From contig NZ_SNVV01000030.1 in NCBI RefSeq assembly GCF_004361735.1, positions 1 to 55,353 on the forward strand: a stretch of 55,353 nt of DNA. The letters are read 5' to 3'. This DNA comes from Azoarcus indigens (lineage in GTDB: Bacteria; Pseudomonadota; Gammaproteobacteria; Burkholderiales; Rhodocyclaceae). Below the pieces are notes generated by a model. That model was given only the letters and a program-made list of their open reading frames with translations, was not told the DNA's origin and did not search any database. Made by a program: the position numbers and the translations under genes. The stretch's first letter is position 1; the number at the start of each line of letters is the position of its first letter. Below, in pieces: positions 16,079 through 25,682 of the stretch.

Positions 16079-19000
16079 ATGCCCAGTTTCGACGCCCTGC
16101 TTCCCGGTCTCTCCGCGCTGCCCCTGCCCAAGCCGGGCGGCAGGCTGGATCTCCCCCCCCTGGCCGGCTCCAGCGATGCGCTGGCGCTCGCCCAGCTTGC
16201 CAGCCGCGGACAGATGCTCACCGTGGTCACCGCCAACCCGCTGGACGCCCAGCGCCTGCAGGACGAACTGGCCTGGCTGGCGCCCGGCCTGCGACTGCAC
16301 CTGCTGCCGGACTGGGAAACCCTGCCCTACGACAGCTTTTCCCCGCACCAGGACCTGATCTCCGAGCGCCTGTCCACCCTCTACGCCATTAGCCGCGGCG
16401 AGGCAGACGTGGTACTGGTGCCGGCCAGCACAGCCCTCTACCGCATGGCGCCAGCCGCCTACCTGGCCGCCTACACCTTCTTCCTCAAGCAGGGTACGAA
16501 GCTGGACGTGGAGCAGCTGCGGGCGCAGATGGCGCTGGCCGGCTACGCGCATGTGACGCAGGTGGTGAGCCCGGGCGAGTTCTCGGTGCGCGGCGGGCTG
16601 GTGGATCTCTTCCCCATGGGCTCGCCGCTGCCCTACCGCATCGACCTCTTCGATGACGAGATCGAGAGCATCAAGACCTTCGATCCCGACACCCAGCGCA
16701 CCGTCTACCCGACCAAGGAAATCCGCCTGCTGCCGGCGCGCGAGTTTCCGCTGGACGATGGCGGCCGCACCCGTTTCCGCAGCCGCTTCCGCGAAACCTT
16801 CGAGGGCGACCCGTCCAAGGCCTCCATCTACAAGGACGTCTCCAACGGCATCGCGCCGGCGGGCATCGAGTACTACCTGCCGCTGTTCTTCGAAGAGACG
16901 GCCACGCTGTTCGATTACCTGCCGGTCGACACCCCGGTGCTGCTGCACCGCGACGTTTCCGCCGCCATCGCCGAGTTCTGGCGCGACACCCGCTCCCGCC
17001 ACGACCTGCTGAAGGGCGACCGCAGCAAGCCGGTACTGCCGCCGGAGCAGCTCTTCCTTTCGGAAGAAGCCTTTTTCCTTGCGCTGAAGAACCGGCCCCG
17101 GCTCACGCTGGCCTCCGGCGCCGCGGGCGAGGCCGCGCGGGCCCTGCCGGAACTGGCGGTGGAGCGCAAGGCCAGCGATCCGCTGCACAAGCTGAAGGCG
17201 CTGCTGCAGGGCGAATGGTGCAGCCAGGGCGGCCGCGTGCTGCTGCTGGCCGACTCTCCCGGCCGCCGCGAAACCATCTCCGAATACCTCGCCGAGTATG
17301 GCCTCAAGCCCAGCGCCAGTGCCGACTTCCATGCCTTCGTCGATAGCGGCAGCGCCTTCGCCCTCGGCGTCGGCCCGCTGGCTGCGGGCTTCCTGCTGCC
17401 GGAGGCAGGCATCGCCGTCGTCACCGAGGCCGAGCTCTATGCCACCACCGCCCGCAGCCGCGCCCGCCGCGAGGCGAAGAAGGCGGCGACGATGGAAGGC
17501 TGGCTGCGCGACCTCTCCGAGCTCAAGATCGGCGACCCGGTGGTGCACGTCTCCCATGGCATCGGCCGCTACCTCGGCCTGGTGCACATGAACCTCGGCG
17601 AAGGCGACACCGAGTTCCTGCACCTGGAATACAACGCCGGCGACAAGCTCTATGTGCCGGTATCGCAGTTGCATGTGATCACCCGCTACGCCGGCGCCGA
17701 CCCGGAGGCGGTGGATCTCCACCGCCTGGGCTCCGGCCAGTGGGAGAAGGCGAAGAAGAAGGCGGCGATGCAGGTGCGCGACACTGCCGCCGAATTGTTG
17801 GCCCTCTATGCCCAGCGCGCCGCGCGCCCCGGCCACCGCTTCGACTTCAAGCAGCACGATCTGGAAGCCTTCGCCGAGGCTTTCGGTTTCGACACCACGC
17901 CCGACCAGCAGGCCGCCATCGACGCGGTGGTGGCCGACATGAAGTCCGGCCGGCCGATGGACCGCCTGGTGTGCGGCGACGTCGGCTTCGGCAAGACCGA
18001 GGTGGCGCTGCGGGCCGCCTTCATCGCCGTGGCCGACGGCAAACAAGTGGTGGTGCTGTGTCCGACCACGCTGCTGGCCGAACAGCACTACCAGACCTTC
18101 GCCGACCGCTTCGCCGACTGGCCGATCAAAATTGCCGAGCTGTCGCGCTTCAAGTCGGCCAAGGAACAGGCGGAAGCGCTGGTACAACTCGGCGAGGGCA
18201 AGGTGGACATCATCATCGGCACCCATCGCCTGCTGCAGAAGGATGTGGTGTTCAAGCGCCTGGGCCTGGTCATCATCGACGAGGAACACCGCTTCGGCGT
18301 GCGCCAGAAGGAAACGCTGAAGCAGCTGCGCAGCGAGGTGGACATCCTCACCCTCACCGCCACGCCCATCCCCCGCACGCTGGGGCTGGCGATGGAAGGC
18401 CTGCGCGAGTTCTCGGTGATCGCCACCGCGCCGCAGAAGCGCCTCGCCATCAAGACCTTCGTGCAGCGCTGGAGCAAGGGCATCGTGCGCGAGGCGGTGC
18501 TGCGCGAGTTCAAGCGCGGCGGCCAGGTGTACTTCCTCCACAACGAGGTGGACACCATAGAGAACATGCGCAACGACCTGGCGGAACTGCTGCCGGAGGC
18601 GCGCATCGTCGTCGGCCACGGCCAGCTGCCGGAGCGCGAGCTGGAGCGGGTGATGCGCGACTTCACCCAGCAGCGCGCCAACCTGCTGCTGTGCACCACC
18701 ATCATCGAAACCGGCATCAACATCCCCACCGCCAACACCATCATCATCAACCGTGCCGACCGCTTCGGCCTCGCCCAGCTGCACCAGCTGCGCGGCCGCG
18801 TCGGCCGCTCCCACCACCAGGCCTACGCCTACCTGCTGACCGACGCGAACGCCAAGCCTTCCGCCCAGGCGCAAAAGCGGCTGGAAGCCATCTCGATGAT
18901 GGAAGAGCTAGGTTCCGGCTTCTACCTGGCGATGCACGATCTGGAGATCCGCGGCGCCGGCGAGGTGTTGGGCGAGAACCAGTCCGGCGAAATCCAGCAG

Positions 19001-19525
19001 GTCGGTTTCAGCCTCTACACCGAGATGCTCAAGCGCGCGGTGAAGGACCTGCAGGCCGGCAAGGAGCCGGACCTGTCGCAGCCGCTGGAGGTGGTATCCG
19101 AGATCAATCTGCACGCCCCCGCCCTGCTGCCCACCGACTACTGCCCGGACGTGGGCGAGCGCCTGACCTTGTACAAGCGCCTGGCCAACTGCGACGCGGA
19201 GGACGAACTGCGCAGCCTGCAGGAGGAGCTCATAGACCGCTTCGGCGAACTGCCGCCGCAGACCCAGGCGTTGATCGAGACACACCGCCTGCGCCTGCTG
19301 CTCAAGCCGTGGCACGTGCAGAAGCTGGACGCTTCCGAAGCGCAGATCAGCGTGCAGTTCGGCCCGGCGGCGCCCATCGACCCGGCCAAGGTCATCTTCC
19401 TCATCCAGAAAGACAAGAACACCCGCATGGCCGGCCCGGACAGGCTGATCCGCAAGGTCGACCTGCCGGTGCTCAAGCAGCGCGCCCAGGCGGTGCGGGA
19501 ATTGCTGGACGCGGTGAAGGCCTGA
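16079..19525 (+). CDS. mfd: Transcription-repair coupling factor Mfd
   Basis: DNA translocase (1148 aa) that removes RNA polymerase stalled at lesions and recruits UvrA. Domain order is standard: N-terminal UvrB-like modules (to about 450), the RNA-polymerase interaction domain (GDPVVHVSHGIGRYLG about 480-545), then the RecG-like helicase with Walker A GDVGFGKT (about 634-641), DEEH box in IIDEEHRFG, TATPIPRTL and RGRVGRSHHQAYAYLL, and the C-terminal TRCF domain. Length is normal. No strong Shine-Dalgarno sequence precedes the ATG. It is followed after 31 bp by corA on the same strand. Confidence 0.97.
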   Translation: MPSFDALLPGLSALPLPKPGGRLDLPPLAGSSDALALAQLASRGQMLTVVTANPLDAQRLQDELAWLAPGLRLHLLPDWETLPYDSFSPHQDLISERLSTLYAISRGEADVVLVPASTALYRMAPAAYLAAYTFFLKQGTKLDVEQLRAQMALAGYAHVTQVVSPGEFSVRGGLVDLFPMGSPLPYRIDLFDDEIESIKTFDPDTQRTVYPTKEIRLLPAREFPLDDGGRTRFRSRFRETFEGDPSKASIYKDVSNGIAPAGIEYYLPLFFEETATLFDYLPVDTPVLLHRDVSAAIAEFWRDTRSRHDLLKGDRSKPVLPPEQLFLSEEAFFLALKNRPRLTLASGAAGEAARALPELAVERKASDPLHKLKALLQGEWCSQGGRVLLLADSPGRRETISEYLAEYGLKPSASADFHAFVDSGSAFALGVGPLAAGFLLPEAGIAVVTEAELYATTARSRARREAKKAATMEGWLRDLSELKIGDPVVHVSHGIGRYLGLVHMNLGEGDTEFLHLEYNAGDKLYVPVSQLHVITRYAGADPEAVDLHRLGSGQWEKAKKKAAMQVRDTAAELLALYAQRAARPGHRFDFKQHDLEAFAEAFGFDTTPDQQAAIDAVVADMKSGRPMDRLVCGDVGFGKTEVALRAAFIAVADGKQVVVLCPTTLLAEQHYQTFADRFADWPIKIAELSRFKSAKEQAEALVQLGEGKVDIIIGTHRLLQKDVVFKRLGLVIIDEEHRFGVRQKETLKQLRSEVDILTLTATPIPRTLGLAMEGLREFSVIATAPQKRLAIKTFVQRWSKGIVREAVLREFKRGGQVYFLHNEVDTIENMRNDLAELLPEARIVVGHGQLPERELERVMRDFTQQRANLLLCTTIIETGINIPTANTIIINRADRFGLAQLHQLRGRVGRSHHQAYAYLLTDANAKPSAQAQKRLEAISMMEELGSGFYLAMHDLEIRGAGEVLGENQSGEIQQVGFSLYTEMLKRAVKDLQAGKEPDLSQPLEVVSEINLHAPALLPTDYCPDVGERLTLYKRLANCDAEDELRSLQEELIDRFGELPPQTQALIETHRLRLLLKPWHVQKLDASEAQISVQFGPAAPIDPAKVIFLIQKDKNTRMAGPDRLIRKVDLPVLKQRAQAVRELLDAVKA

Positions 19526-19556
19526 GCCGGCCCTGCCGCCGACCGGAGGACGCCCC

Positions 19557-20525
19557 ATGCTGATCAACTGCATTGCCTACCAGCACGGCCGCAAGCTGGC
19601 CGACCTCCAAGTCGAGCAGATCAGCGACTACCTGGCCAAGCCGGACTGCTTCGTCTGGGTGGCGCTGAAGGATGCCACCACCGAGGAGCTGGCGACTATG
19701 AAGCAGGAGTTCAACCTGCACGAGCTCGCCATCGAGGACGCCGCCCACGGCCACCAGCGGCCCAAGATCGAGGAGTACGGCGACGAGGTGTTCGCGGTGA
19801 TGCACCTGGTCGAGGAGCATGAGGGCCAGCTTCATGTCGGCGAGGTGGACGTCTTCGTCGGCCCCAACTACATCCTCTCGGTGCGCAGCGGCAGCAAACA
19901 GGATTTCCTCGGCGTGCGGGCGCGCTGCGAGCGCGAGCCCAAGATGCTGGCGCGCGGTTCCGGCTACGTGTTCTACGCGCTGATGGACGCGGTGGTGGAC
20001 CGCTACTTCCCGCTGATCGAGAAGCTGGAGAACGAACTGGAGCTGCTGGAGGAGCGCATCTTCACCAAGGGCGCGGCACGTACCAGCAGCATCCGCCGCC
20101 TCTACCGCCTGAAACGCAAGGTGACGGTGCTGAAGCATGCGGTGACGCCGCTGATGGAGGCCGCCGGCAAGCTGCAGAGCGGCCGGGTGCCGCCGGTGTG
20201 CAGCAGCAGCCGCAACTACTTCCGCGACGTCTACGACCACCTCACCCGCATCAATGCCTCGCTGGACAGCACGCGTGAAACCATCGCCACCGCCATCCAG
20301 GTGAACCTCTCCATGGTCGCCATCGACCAGACCGAGGTGAGCAAGCGGCTGGCGGCCTGGGCGGGGATATTCGCCGTCGCCACCGCCTTCGCCGGCGTCT
20401 GGGGCATGAACTTCGTGCACATGCCGGAGCTGCAGTGGGAGTACGGCTACCCGACCGCGCTGGGCCTGATCGCCGCATCCTGCGGCCTGCTGTACTGGCG
20501 CTTCAAGAAGGCGCGCTGGCTGTAG
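19557..20525 (+). CDS. corA: CorA-family magnesium/cobalt transporter
   Basis: Inner-membrane divalent-cation channel (322 aa) that forms pentamers. A long acidic, helical cytoplasmic N-domain precedes two C-terminal membrane helices, and the selectivity signature GMN (about 283-285, in GVWGMNFVHMPEL) sits between them. The protein ends in a short basic tail. A GGAGGA Shine-Dalgarno sequence lies about 7 bp upstream of the ATG. It is followed by a hairpin and the convergent GGDEF-EAL gene 23 bp away. Confidence 0.93.
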   Translation: MLINCIAYQHGRKLADLQVEQISDYLAKPDCFVWVALKDATTEELATMKQEFNLHELAIEDAAHGHQRPKIEEYGDEVFAVMHLVEEHEGQLHVGEVDVFVGPNYILSVRSGSKQDFLGVRARCEREPKMLARGSGYVFYALMDAVVDRYFPLIEKLENELELLEERIFTKGAARTSSIRRLYRLKRKVTVLKHAVTPLMEAAGKLQSGRVPPVCSSSRNYFRDVYDHLTRINASLDSTRETIATAIQVNLSMVAIDQTEVSKRLAAWAGIFAVATAFAGVWGMNFVHMPELQWEYGYPTALGLIAASCGLLYWRFKKARWL

Positions 20526-20545
20526 CGCCGCCGCCGGCAGCGGCG
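20526..20545. terminator. Hairpin between convergent corA and GGDEF-EAL genes
   Basis: CGCCGC (20526-20531) pairs with GCGGCG (20540-20545) around an 8-nt loop. It begins right after the corA stop codon and has no T-run. Confidence 0.35.
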
Positions 20546-20548
20546 AAA

Positions 20549-22912
20549 TCAGCCGAAGCTGCCCGCCGGGCTCGCCCCCAGCAGGCTCCATTCCGCCTTC
20601 GGCTGGCCGAACAGGAAGCCCTGGAAGGCCTCGCAGCCATGGCGGGAGAGGAAGGCGTACTGCGCTTCCGTTTCCACCCCTTCCGCCATCACGCTCAGGC
20701 CCAGGCTCTGGCCGAGGGCGATGATGGTGCGGGCGATCACCGCGTCGTTCGGGTCGGTAAGCACATCGCGGACGAAGGAGCGGTCTATCTTCAGCTGCTC
20801 TATCGGCAGGCGCTTCAGGTAGGCCAGCGAGGAATAGCCGGTGCCGAAGTCGTCCAGCGAGAAGCCGACGCCCAGCTGCTTCAGGCGCGTCATCTTGGCG
20901 ACGATCTCCTCCACGTCGTCCAGCAGCAGGCTCTCGGTCAGTTCCAGCTTGAGGCGCAGCGGATCGGCGCCGCTGCGGTCCAGCGCGCCCACCACCAGGT
21001 CGACGAAATCCGGGTGGCGGAACTGGCGCACGCTAACGTTCACTGCCAGCGTCAGCTGGGCCGTGTCCGGCAACTGCGCCCAGGCGGCCAGCTGGCGGCA
21101 GGCGGTTTCCAGCACCCAGCGGCCTATGGGCACGATGAGGCCGCTGCGCTCCGCCAGCGCAATGAACTCGGACGGCGGGATGTTGCCGCGCACCGGGTGG
21201 TGCCAGCGCAGCAGCGCTTCCGCGCCGGTGGCCTTGCCACCGCGGTCCAGCTGCGGCTGGTAGTGCAGCAGGAACTGCCCTTCCCTCAGCGCCTGGCGCA
21301 GATCGGACTCCAGCGCGGAATACGCCGCCACCTCCGCCTGCATGGCGGGGTCGAAGAAGCGCAAGGTGTTGCGGCCGGCTTCCTTGGCCTGGTACATCGC
21401 CAGGTCGGCGCGCTTCAACAGCTCGTCGATGTGCTGGTCGGCAGCATCGAACAAGGTGATGCCTATGCTGGGCGTGCTGTGGAATTCACGGCCGGCGATG
21501 GTGTAGGGGCTGTTGAGGGCAAGCAGTATCTTGTCGCCCACCGCCTCGGCCGCCGCCACCGCCTCCCGCGCACCGGCGCTGAGGTCCTCAAGCATGACGA
21601 CGAACTCATCGCCGCCCAGTCGGGCCACGGTGTCTGCCCCACGCACCGAGGCCACCAGCCGCTCCGCTACCTGGCACAGCAGATGATCGCCGTACTCGTG
21701 GCCCTGCGTGTCGTTCAGCGTCTTGAAGTTGTCCAGATCGATGAACAGCAGCGCGCCGTGACGCTGGCCGCGGACATGTCCGGCCAGGGCATGGCGCAGG
21801 CGGTCCATCAGCAGGCGGCGATTGGGCAAGCCGGTGAGCGGGTCGTAGAAGGCGAGCTGGCGGATTTCGTCCTCAGCCGCCTTGTGGCGGCTGACGTCGT
21901 GGGCATAGCCGTGCCACAGCACGCTGCCATCGCCTTCCAGCTGCGGCGTGGCGTAGGCGCTCACCCACACCGGGCTCTCCTGGCGGGCGACGCGGTACTC
22001 GCAGTTCCACGGCTGCAGCGTCTGGGCCGACAGCAGCAAGGACTCCTTGACCCGCTCGCGGTCCTCGGGATGGATGGCGGCCAGTACCTTGTTGCCATCT
22101 CGTCGCACCTCTTCCGGCGACACCCCGAACAGCGCGCGTATGCCCTGGCTGGCGTAGGGATAGGCGGAACGGCCGTCCACGCTCTGGCGGTACTGGTAGA
22201 TGACGCCGGGAACGTTGTCGGCGATCTTCTCCAGCCGCTCGCGCAGTTCCCGTTGCACCGCCTCGCCGGCGCGCAGTTCCCCGTCGCGCTGCTCCAGGGC
22301 GCGGATGCTGCGCTGCTGGCGCAGCAGCAGCCCGGCCAGCCCCAGGCCGAAAGCCCCCAGCAACACGATGAGGGCGGACATGCTCTGCCGCAACTCGCCC
22401 AGCGAGGTGCGCTGGCGGGAGGCCTGCTCCATCGACGACTGGAACAGGGCATCGTTGAGCGACTGCAGTTCCCGGCGCAGGGCGCTCATCCTCTCCAGCT
22501 CTGCGCTCAATCCGGCGCTGTCAGGCGGCTGGCTGGCGCTCAGCGTGTCCAGGCGCGCCAGCACCGCCGCCAGCTCGCGGTTGAAGGCGTCCAGGCCCTC
22601 GACGCCGGACTCGCCGTACACGCCGATGTTGTCGCGCTGGCGCAGAGCGGCGAGGTCGAGGGCGAAGTCCAGCGCGGCGTAGTTCTTCTCAGTGGGCACC
22701 GCCGCCGCAAGCTGCAAGGCGGCCTCCAGCCGGGTGAGGTCGTGGAAGAAGGCGGAAAAGTCGCGCTCGCGGTAAAGCGAGGTCAGCGGCAGCGCCGCCT
22801 CGATGCGCGAGACATTCACCCACAGCTGCACCATGCCAACGGCCGAAAGCGACAGCGCCAGCAGCGCGAGCACATAGAAACGACGACGCCAGACCTGGAT
22901 CACACGCGGCAT
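20549..22912 (-). CDS. Membrane GGDEF-EAL protein with PAS domain (c-di-GMP turnover)
   Basis: 787-aa inner-membrane signalling protein. Two membrane segments (about 11-31 and 178-198) enclose a helical periplasmic domain. Then come a PAS fold (about 225-345), a GGDEF domain with intact GGDEF at 433-437 and an RxxD inhibition site (RGAD 424-427) five residues before it, and an EAL domain with EALLRW at 565-570 and DDFGTGYSSL. Both diguanylate cyclase and phosphodiesterase motifs are complete, so either activity is possible. The start follows the upstream SUOX-fold gene by 2 bp, so the two are almost certainly cotranscribed and the exported partner may act on the periplasmic sensor. The ligand is unknown. 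Confidence 0.92.
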   Translation of the reverse strand: MPRVIQVWRRRFYVLALLALSLSAVGMVQLWVNVSRIEAALPLTSLYRERDFSAFFHDLTRLEAALQLAAAVPTEKNYAALDFALDLAALRQRDNIGVYGESGVEGLDAFNRELAAVLARLDTLSASQPPDSAGLSAELERMSALRRELQSLNDALFQSSMEQASRQRTSLGELRQSMSALIVLLGAFGLGLAGLLLRQQRSIRALEQRDGELRAGEAVQRELRERLEKIADNVPGVIYQYRQSVDGRSAYPYASQGIRALFGVSPEEVRRDGNKVLAAIHPEDRERVKESLLLSAQTLQPWNCEYRVARQESPVWVSAYATPQLEGDGSVLWHGYAHDVSRHKAAEDEIRQLAFYDPLTGLPNRRLLMDRLRHALAGHVRGQRHGALLFIDLDNFKTLNDTQGHEYGDHLLCQVAERLVASVRGADTVARLGGDEFVVMLEDLSAGAREAVAAAEAVGDKILLALNSPYTIAGREFHSTPSIGITLFDAADQHIDELLKRADLAMYQAKEAGRNTLRFFDPAMQAEVAAYSALESDLRQALREGQFLLHYQPQLDRGGKATGAEALLRWHHPVRGNIPPSEFIALAERSGLIVPIGRWVLETACRQLAAWAQLPDTAQLTLAVNVSVRQFRHPDFVDLVVGALDRSGADPLRLKLELTESLLLDDVEEIVAKMTRLKQLGVGFSLDDFGTGYSSLAYLKRLPIEQLKIDRSFVRDVLTDPNDAVIARTIIALGQSLGLSVMAEGVETEAQYAFLSRHGCEAFQGFLFGQPKAEWSLLGASPAGSFG

Positions 22913-22914
22913 GC

Positions 22915-23454
22915 TCAGTTCACCGGCTCGATGCGCTCTATGAGCCAGACCCAGCGGAGGCGGTAAAGCGTGTCCTCCAGTGTCTTGTCCATGTCGCGCG
23001 GGTAGATGATGCGTACCGGCCCCTTCTCCCGCCGGGACAAGGGATGGCCCTCGCGGCGGGTGGCGAGCACCAGCGGCCAGCGCTCCCAGTCCTCGCAGGG
23101 AATGAGTTGCGAGAAGCCATCGCCGCCGAACACCCGTATGGCCTTGACCTTGCCCATGCCGTAACGGCTCAGCACGTCGGCCAACAGCGGGCCCTGGTAG
23201 ACGCCGTCGTCCGCCGGCCAGAAGCTGCGGGTGCGAACCTGGTAGAGCATGCCGCGCTCCAGCTCGGCCGTGTTCACTTGCCGGGCTGATCCGCGTATGC
23301 CCAGGGCGATGACCGGAAGCTCACCGCTGAGCGGCGCCAGGCTGGTGGGTTGTGGACGCGCCGGGGAATAGCTGGAGTAGCTGGAATAGCCCGCCGCGCT
23401 CCAAACGGAGGCGGCGAACAGGAACAGGCACGGACCAGCGAATAAGCGCTTCAT
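22915..23454 (-). CDS. Exported SUOX-fold (molybdopterin-oxidoreductase-like) small protein
   Basis: 179-aa protein with a signal peptide (MKRLFAGPCLFLFAASVWS). It resembles small periplasmic proteins with the sulfite-oxidase/YedY molybdopterin-binding fold: GPLLADVLSRYG, DGFSQLIPCEDWERWPLVLATRREG, then KGPVRIIYPRD and a terminal VWLIERIEPV. Such short homologues often lack a full cofactor site and may be binding proteins rather than enzymes; the cysteine in IPCEDW is the only one after the signal region. The ATG at 23454 is preferred because it starts the signal peptide; a longer frame to 23526 is rejected. Immediately followed by the GGDEF-EAL gene. Confidence 0.78.
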   Translation of the reverse strand: MKRLFAGPCLFLFAASVWSAAGYSSYSSYSPARPQPTSLAPLSGELPVIALGIRGSARQVNTAELERGMLYQVRTRSFWPADDGVYQGPLLADVLSRYGMGKVKAIRVFGGDGFSQLIPCEDWERWPLVLATRREGHPLSRREKGPVRIIYPRDMDKTLEDTLYRLRWVWLIERIEPVN

Positions 23455-23650
23455 CACACTCGGGTGGGTGGAACCGGGGGTCTTCCACCTTGGGCGGAGG
23501 CTCGGCCTGGCGCATGCGCGAGCCATGAACGAAGCGCCGAAACTGGAATCGGCGGATATTACCTTAGCAACATGCGCTCACCCAGCCCCCCCGCCCGCCC
23601 ACACCGGTGTTTCCCACAGAGGAAGCTACGGCAGAGCTGGGCCGCAGCGT

Positions 23651-23656
23651 TACAAT
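23651..23656 (+). promoter_or_regulatory. TACAAT -10 box upstream of aroG
   Basis: TACAAT lies 34 bp before the aroG ATG, giving a leader of about 27 nt. The -35 region is weak, and no palindrome resembling a TyrR or TrpR operator was seen. Confidence 0.4.
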
Positions 23657-23689
23657 GCCGCTCTTTTCCCTGTGCTGCGGGAGCGCATC

Positions 23690-24766
23690 ATGTCTGTCGC
23701 CCAGACCGAGAACCTGAACATTGCCGCGGTCGATCACATGCCCTCTCCGGAGGAGATCAAGGCCGCCGTCCCGCTGACCGACCGTGCCGCCGCCGCGGTG
23801 CTCGCCGGCCGCCAGGCCCTTGCCGACATCCTGGACCGCAAGGACCCGCGCCTCTTCGTCGTCGTCGGCCCCTGCTCCATCCACGACCCGGCCGCCGGCC
23901 TGGACTACGCCCGCCGGCTGAAGGCGCTGGCCGACGAGGTGTCCGAAACCATGTTGCTGGTGATGCGCGTCTACTTCGAGAAGCCGCGCACCTCCACCGG
24001 CTGGAAGGGATTCATCAACGATCCCTACATGGACGACTCCTTCCGCATCGACGAAGGCATGGCCAAGGCCCGCCGCTTCCTGCTGGACGTCAGCGAAACC
24101 GGCCTGCCGACCGCCACCGAGGCGCTGGACCCGATCGCGCCGCAGTACTACGGCGACCTGATCTCCTGGACCGCCATCGGCGCCCGCACCTCCGAATCCC
24201 AGACCCACCGCGAGATGGCCTCCGGCCTGTCCACCCCGGTGGGCTTCAAGAACGCCACCGACGGCGACCTGGAGGTGGCGATCAACGCCATCATCTCCGC
24301 CTCCAACCCCCACAGCTTCCTCGGTGTGAACGGCCGCGGCCAGTCCGCCATCCTGCGCACCCGCGGCAACCGCCACGGCCATGTGGTGCTGCGCGGCGGC
24401 GGCGGTCGGCCGAACTACGACACCGTCTCCATCTCGCTGGCCGAGCAGGCGCTGGGCAAGGCCAAGCTGCCGGTAAACATCGTGGTCGACTGTTCCCATG
24501 CCAACTCGTGGAAGAAGCCGGAGATGCAGCCGCTGGTGATGAAGGACGTGATCCACCAGATCCGCGAGGGCAACCGCTCGGTGGTCGGCCTGATGATCGA
24601 GAGCTTCATCGAAGCCGGCAACCAGCCGATTCCCGCCGACCTGTCGCAGCTGAAGTACGGCTGTTCCGTCACCGACGGCTGCGTCGGCTGGGACACCACG
24701 GTGGACATGATCCGTGGCGCCCACACCGTGCTGCGCGAAGCCCTGGCCCGGCGGGAGCGCGCATGA
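23690..24766 (+). CDS. aroG: 3-deoxy-7-phosphoheptulonate synthase (class I DAHP synthase)
   Basis: First enzyme of the shikimate pathway: condenses phosphoenolpyruvate and erythrose 4-phosphate. 358 aa, the size of AroF/G/H-type enzymes. Family segments are clear: VVGPCSIHDPAAGLDYARRL, MRVYFEKPRTSTGWKGFIND, GARTSESQTHREMASGLS, GFKNATDG, and DCSHANSWKKPEMQ with a late CVGWD. The start at 23690 (GGGAG upstream) is preferred to an in-frame upstream ATG that adds 74 non-homologous residues. Which aromatic amino acid inhibits it cannot be told. Its stop overlaps the serB start as ATGA. Confidence 0.95.
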   Translation: MSVAQTENLNIAAVDHMPSPEEIKAAVPLTDRAAAAVLAGRQALADILDRKDPRLFVVVGPCSIHDPAAGLDYARRLKALADEVSETMLLVMRVYFEKPRTSTGWKGFINDPYMDDSFRIDEGMAKARRFLLDVSETGLPTATEALDPIAPQYYGDLISWTAIGARTSESQTHREMASGLSTPVGFKNATDGDLEVAINAIISASNPHSFLGVNGRGQSAILRTRGNRHGHVVLRGGGGRPNYDTVSISLAEQALGKAKLPVNIVVDCSHANSWKKPEMQPLVMKDVIHQIREGNRSVVGLMIESFIEAGNQPIPADLSQLKYGCSVTDGCVGWDTTVDMIRGAHTVLREALARRERA

Positions 24767-25596
24767 ACCTCGTCGCCCAGGGCGAGGACATCGACAACCT
24801 CGCCTTGAAAACGCTGGCCAAGCTGGTGCGCGCCAGCGCCATCGAGCAGATCACCCCCAGTGCCTTTCGCCTGCTGGGCGCAGACCCGGCGACCGACATC
24901 GCACCTCACTGCCGCGCCCACGACATCGACTGGGCCTGGGTGCCGCCCGGCCGCAGGCTGACGGACATGGGCCTGTTCGTCACCGACATGGATTCGACGC
25001 TGATCAACATCGAGTGCATCGACGAGATCGCCGACATGCAGGGGTTGAAGCAGGAGGTGGCCGCCATTACCGAATCGGCGATGCGCGGCGAGATCGACTT
25101 CCGCGAATCCCTGAACCGCCGCGTCGCCCTGCTCGCCGGCCTGCCTGAAAGCGCGCTGGGCCGCGTCTACGAGGAAAGGCTGCAACTCAACCCCGGCGCG
25201 GAAGTACTCATGCGCGGGCTGCGCGACGCCGGCGTGCGCACCGTATTGGTCTCCGGCGGCTTCACCTATTTCACCGAGCGGCTGCAACAGCGCCTGGGCT
25301 TCGACTACGCCTATGCCAACCAGTTGGAAGTGCTGGATGGCCGGCTGACCGGCAAGGTCACCGGCCCGGTGGTGGATGGCGAGGCCAAGGCCGCCCACTT
25401 GCGCCGCATCCGCGATGAACTCGGCCTGCCCCCGCAACAGGTGATCGCCGCCGGCGACGGTGCCAACGACAAGCCGATGCTGGAAGCCGCCGGCGTCGGC
25501 ATCGCCTATCACGCCAAGCCGGTGCTGCGGGAAGCGGCGGATTACCGGCTGGATTTTGTCGGCCTGGACGGCATCCTGGCGCTGTTCGCCGGCTGA
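24763..25596 (+). CDS. serB: Phosphoserine phosphatase SerB
   Basis: HAD-superfamily phosphatase (277 aa) that makes L-serine from phosphoserine. Catalytic motif I is D75-M-D77-S-T79 in FVTDMDSTLINIECIDEIA; motif II is VSGGFTYF, and motif III is the AAGDGANDKPML segment. The N-terminal 65 residues form the short ACT-like region seen in proteobacterial SerB. The ATG overlaps the aroG stop (ATGA), so translation is coupled. A convergent hairpin and the M14 carboxypeptidase gene follow. Confidence 0.95.
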   Translation: MNLVAQGEDIDNLALKTLAKLVRASAIEQITPSAFRLLGADPATDIAPHCRAHDIDWAWVPPGRRLTDMGLFVTDMDSTLINIECIDEIADMQGLKQEVAAITESAMRGEIDFRESLNRRVALLAGLPESALGRVYEERLQLNPGAEVLMRGLRDAGVRTVLVSGGFTYFTERLQQRLGFDYAYANQLEVLDGRLTGKVTGPVVDGEAKAAHLRRIRDELGLPPQQVIAAGDGANDKPMLEAAGVGIAYHAKPVLREAADYRLDFVGLDGILALFAG

Positions 25597-25642
25597 ACCT
25601 CCGAGCAGCGCGGCGGCGCTCCTGCCGTCAGCTTCATGCCTT

Positions 25643-25664
25643 GCGGGCGCCAGCAGGCGCCTGC
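25643..25664. terminator. Hairpin between serB and the convergent peptidase gene
   Basis: A 9-bp stem, GCGGGCGCC / GGCGCCTGC with one G-U pair, closes a 4-nt AGCA loop. It occupies the 86-bp gap between convergent genes. No T-run is seen on either side. Confidence 0.45.
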
Positions 25665-25682
25665 CCTCCCCCTCGCAGCGCC

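Noticed and set aside
16016-18874. 952-codon open frame on minus across mfd
   Set aside because: Antisense shadow of mfd, caused by high third-position GC. The real plus-strand gene has every Mfd motif.
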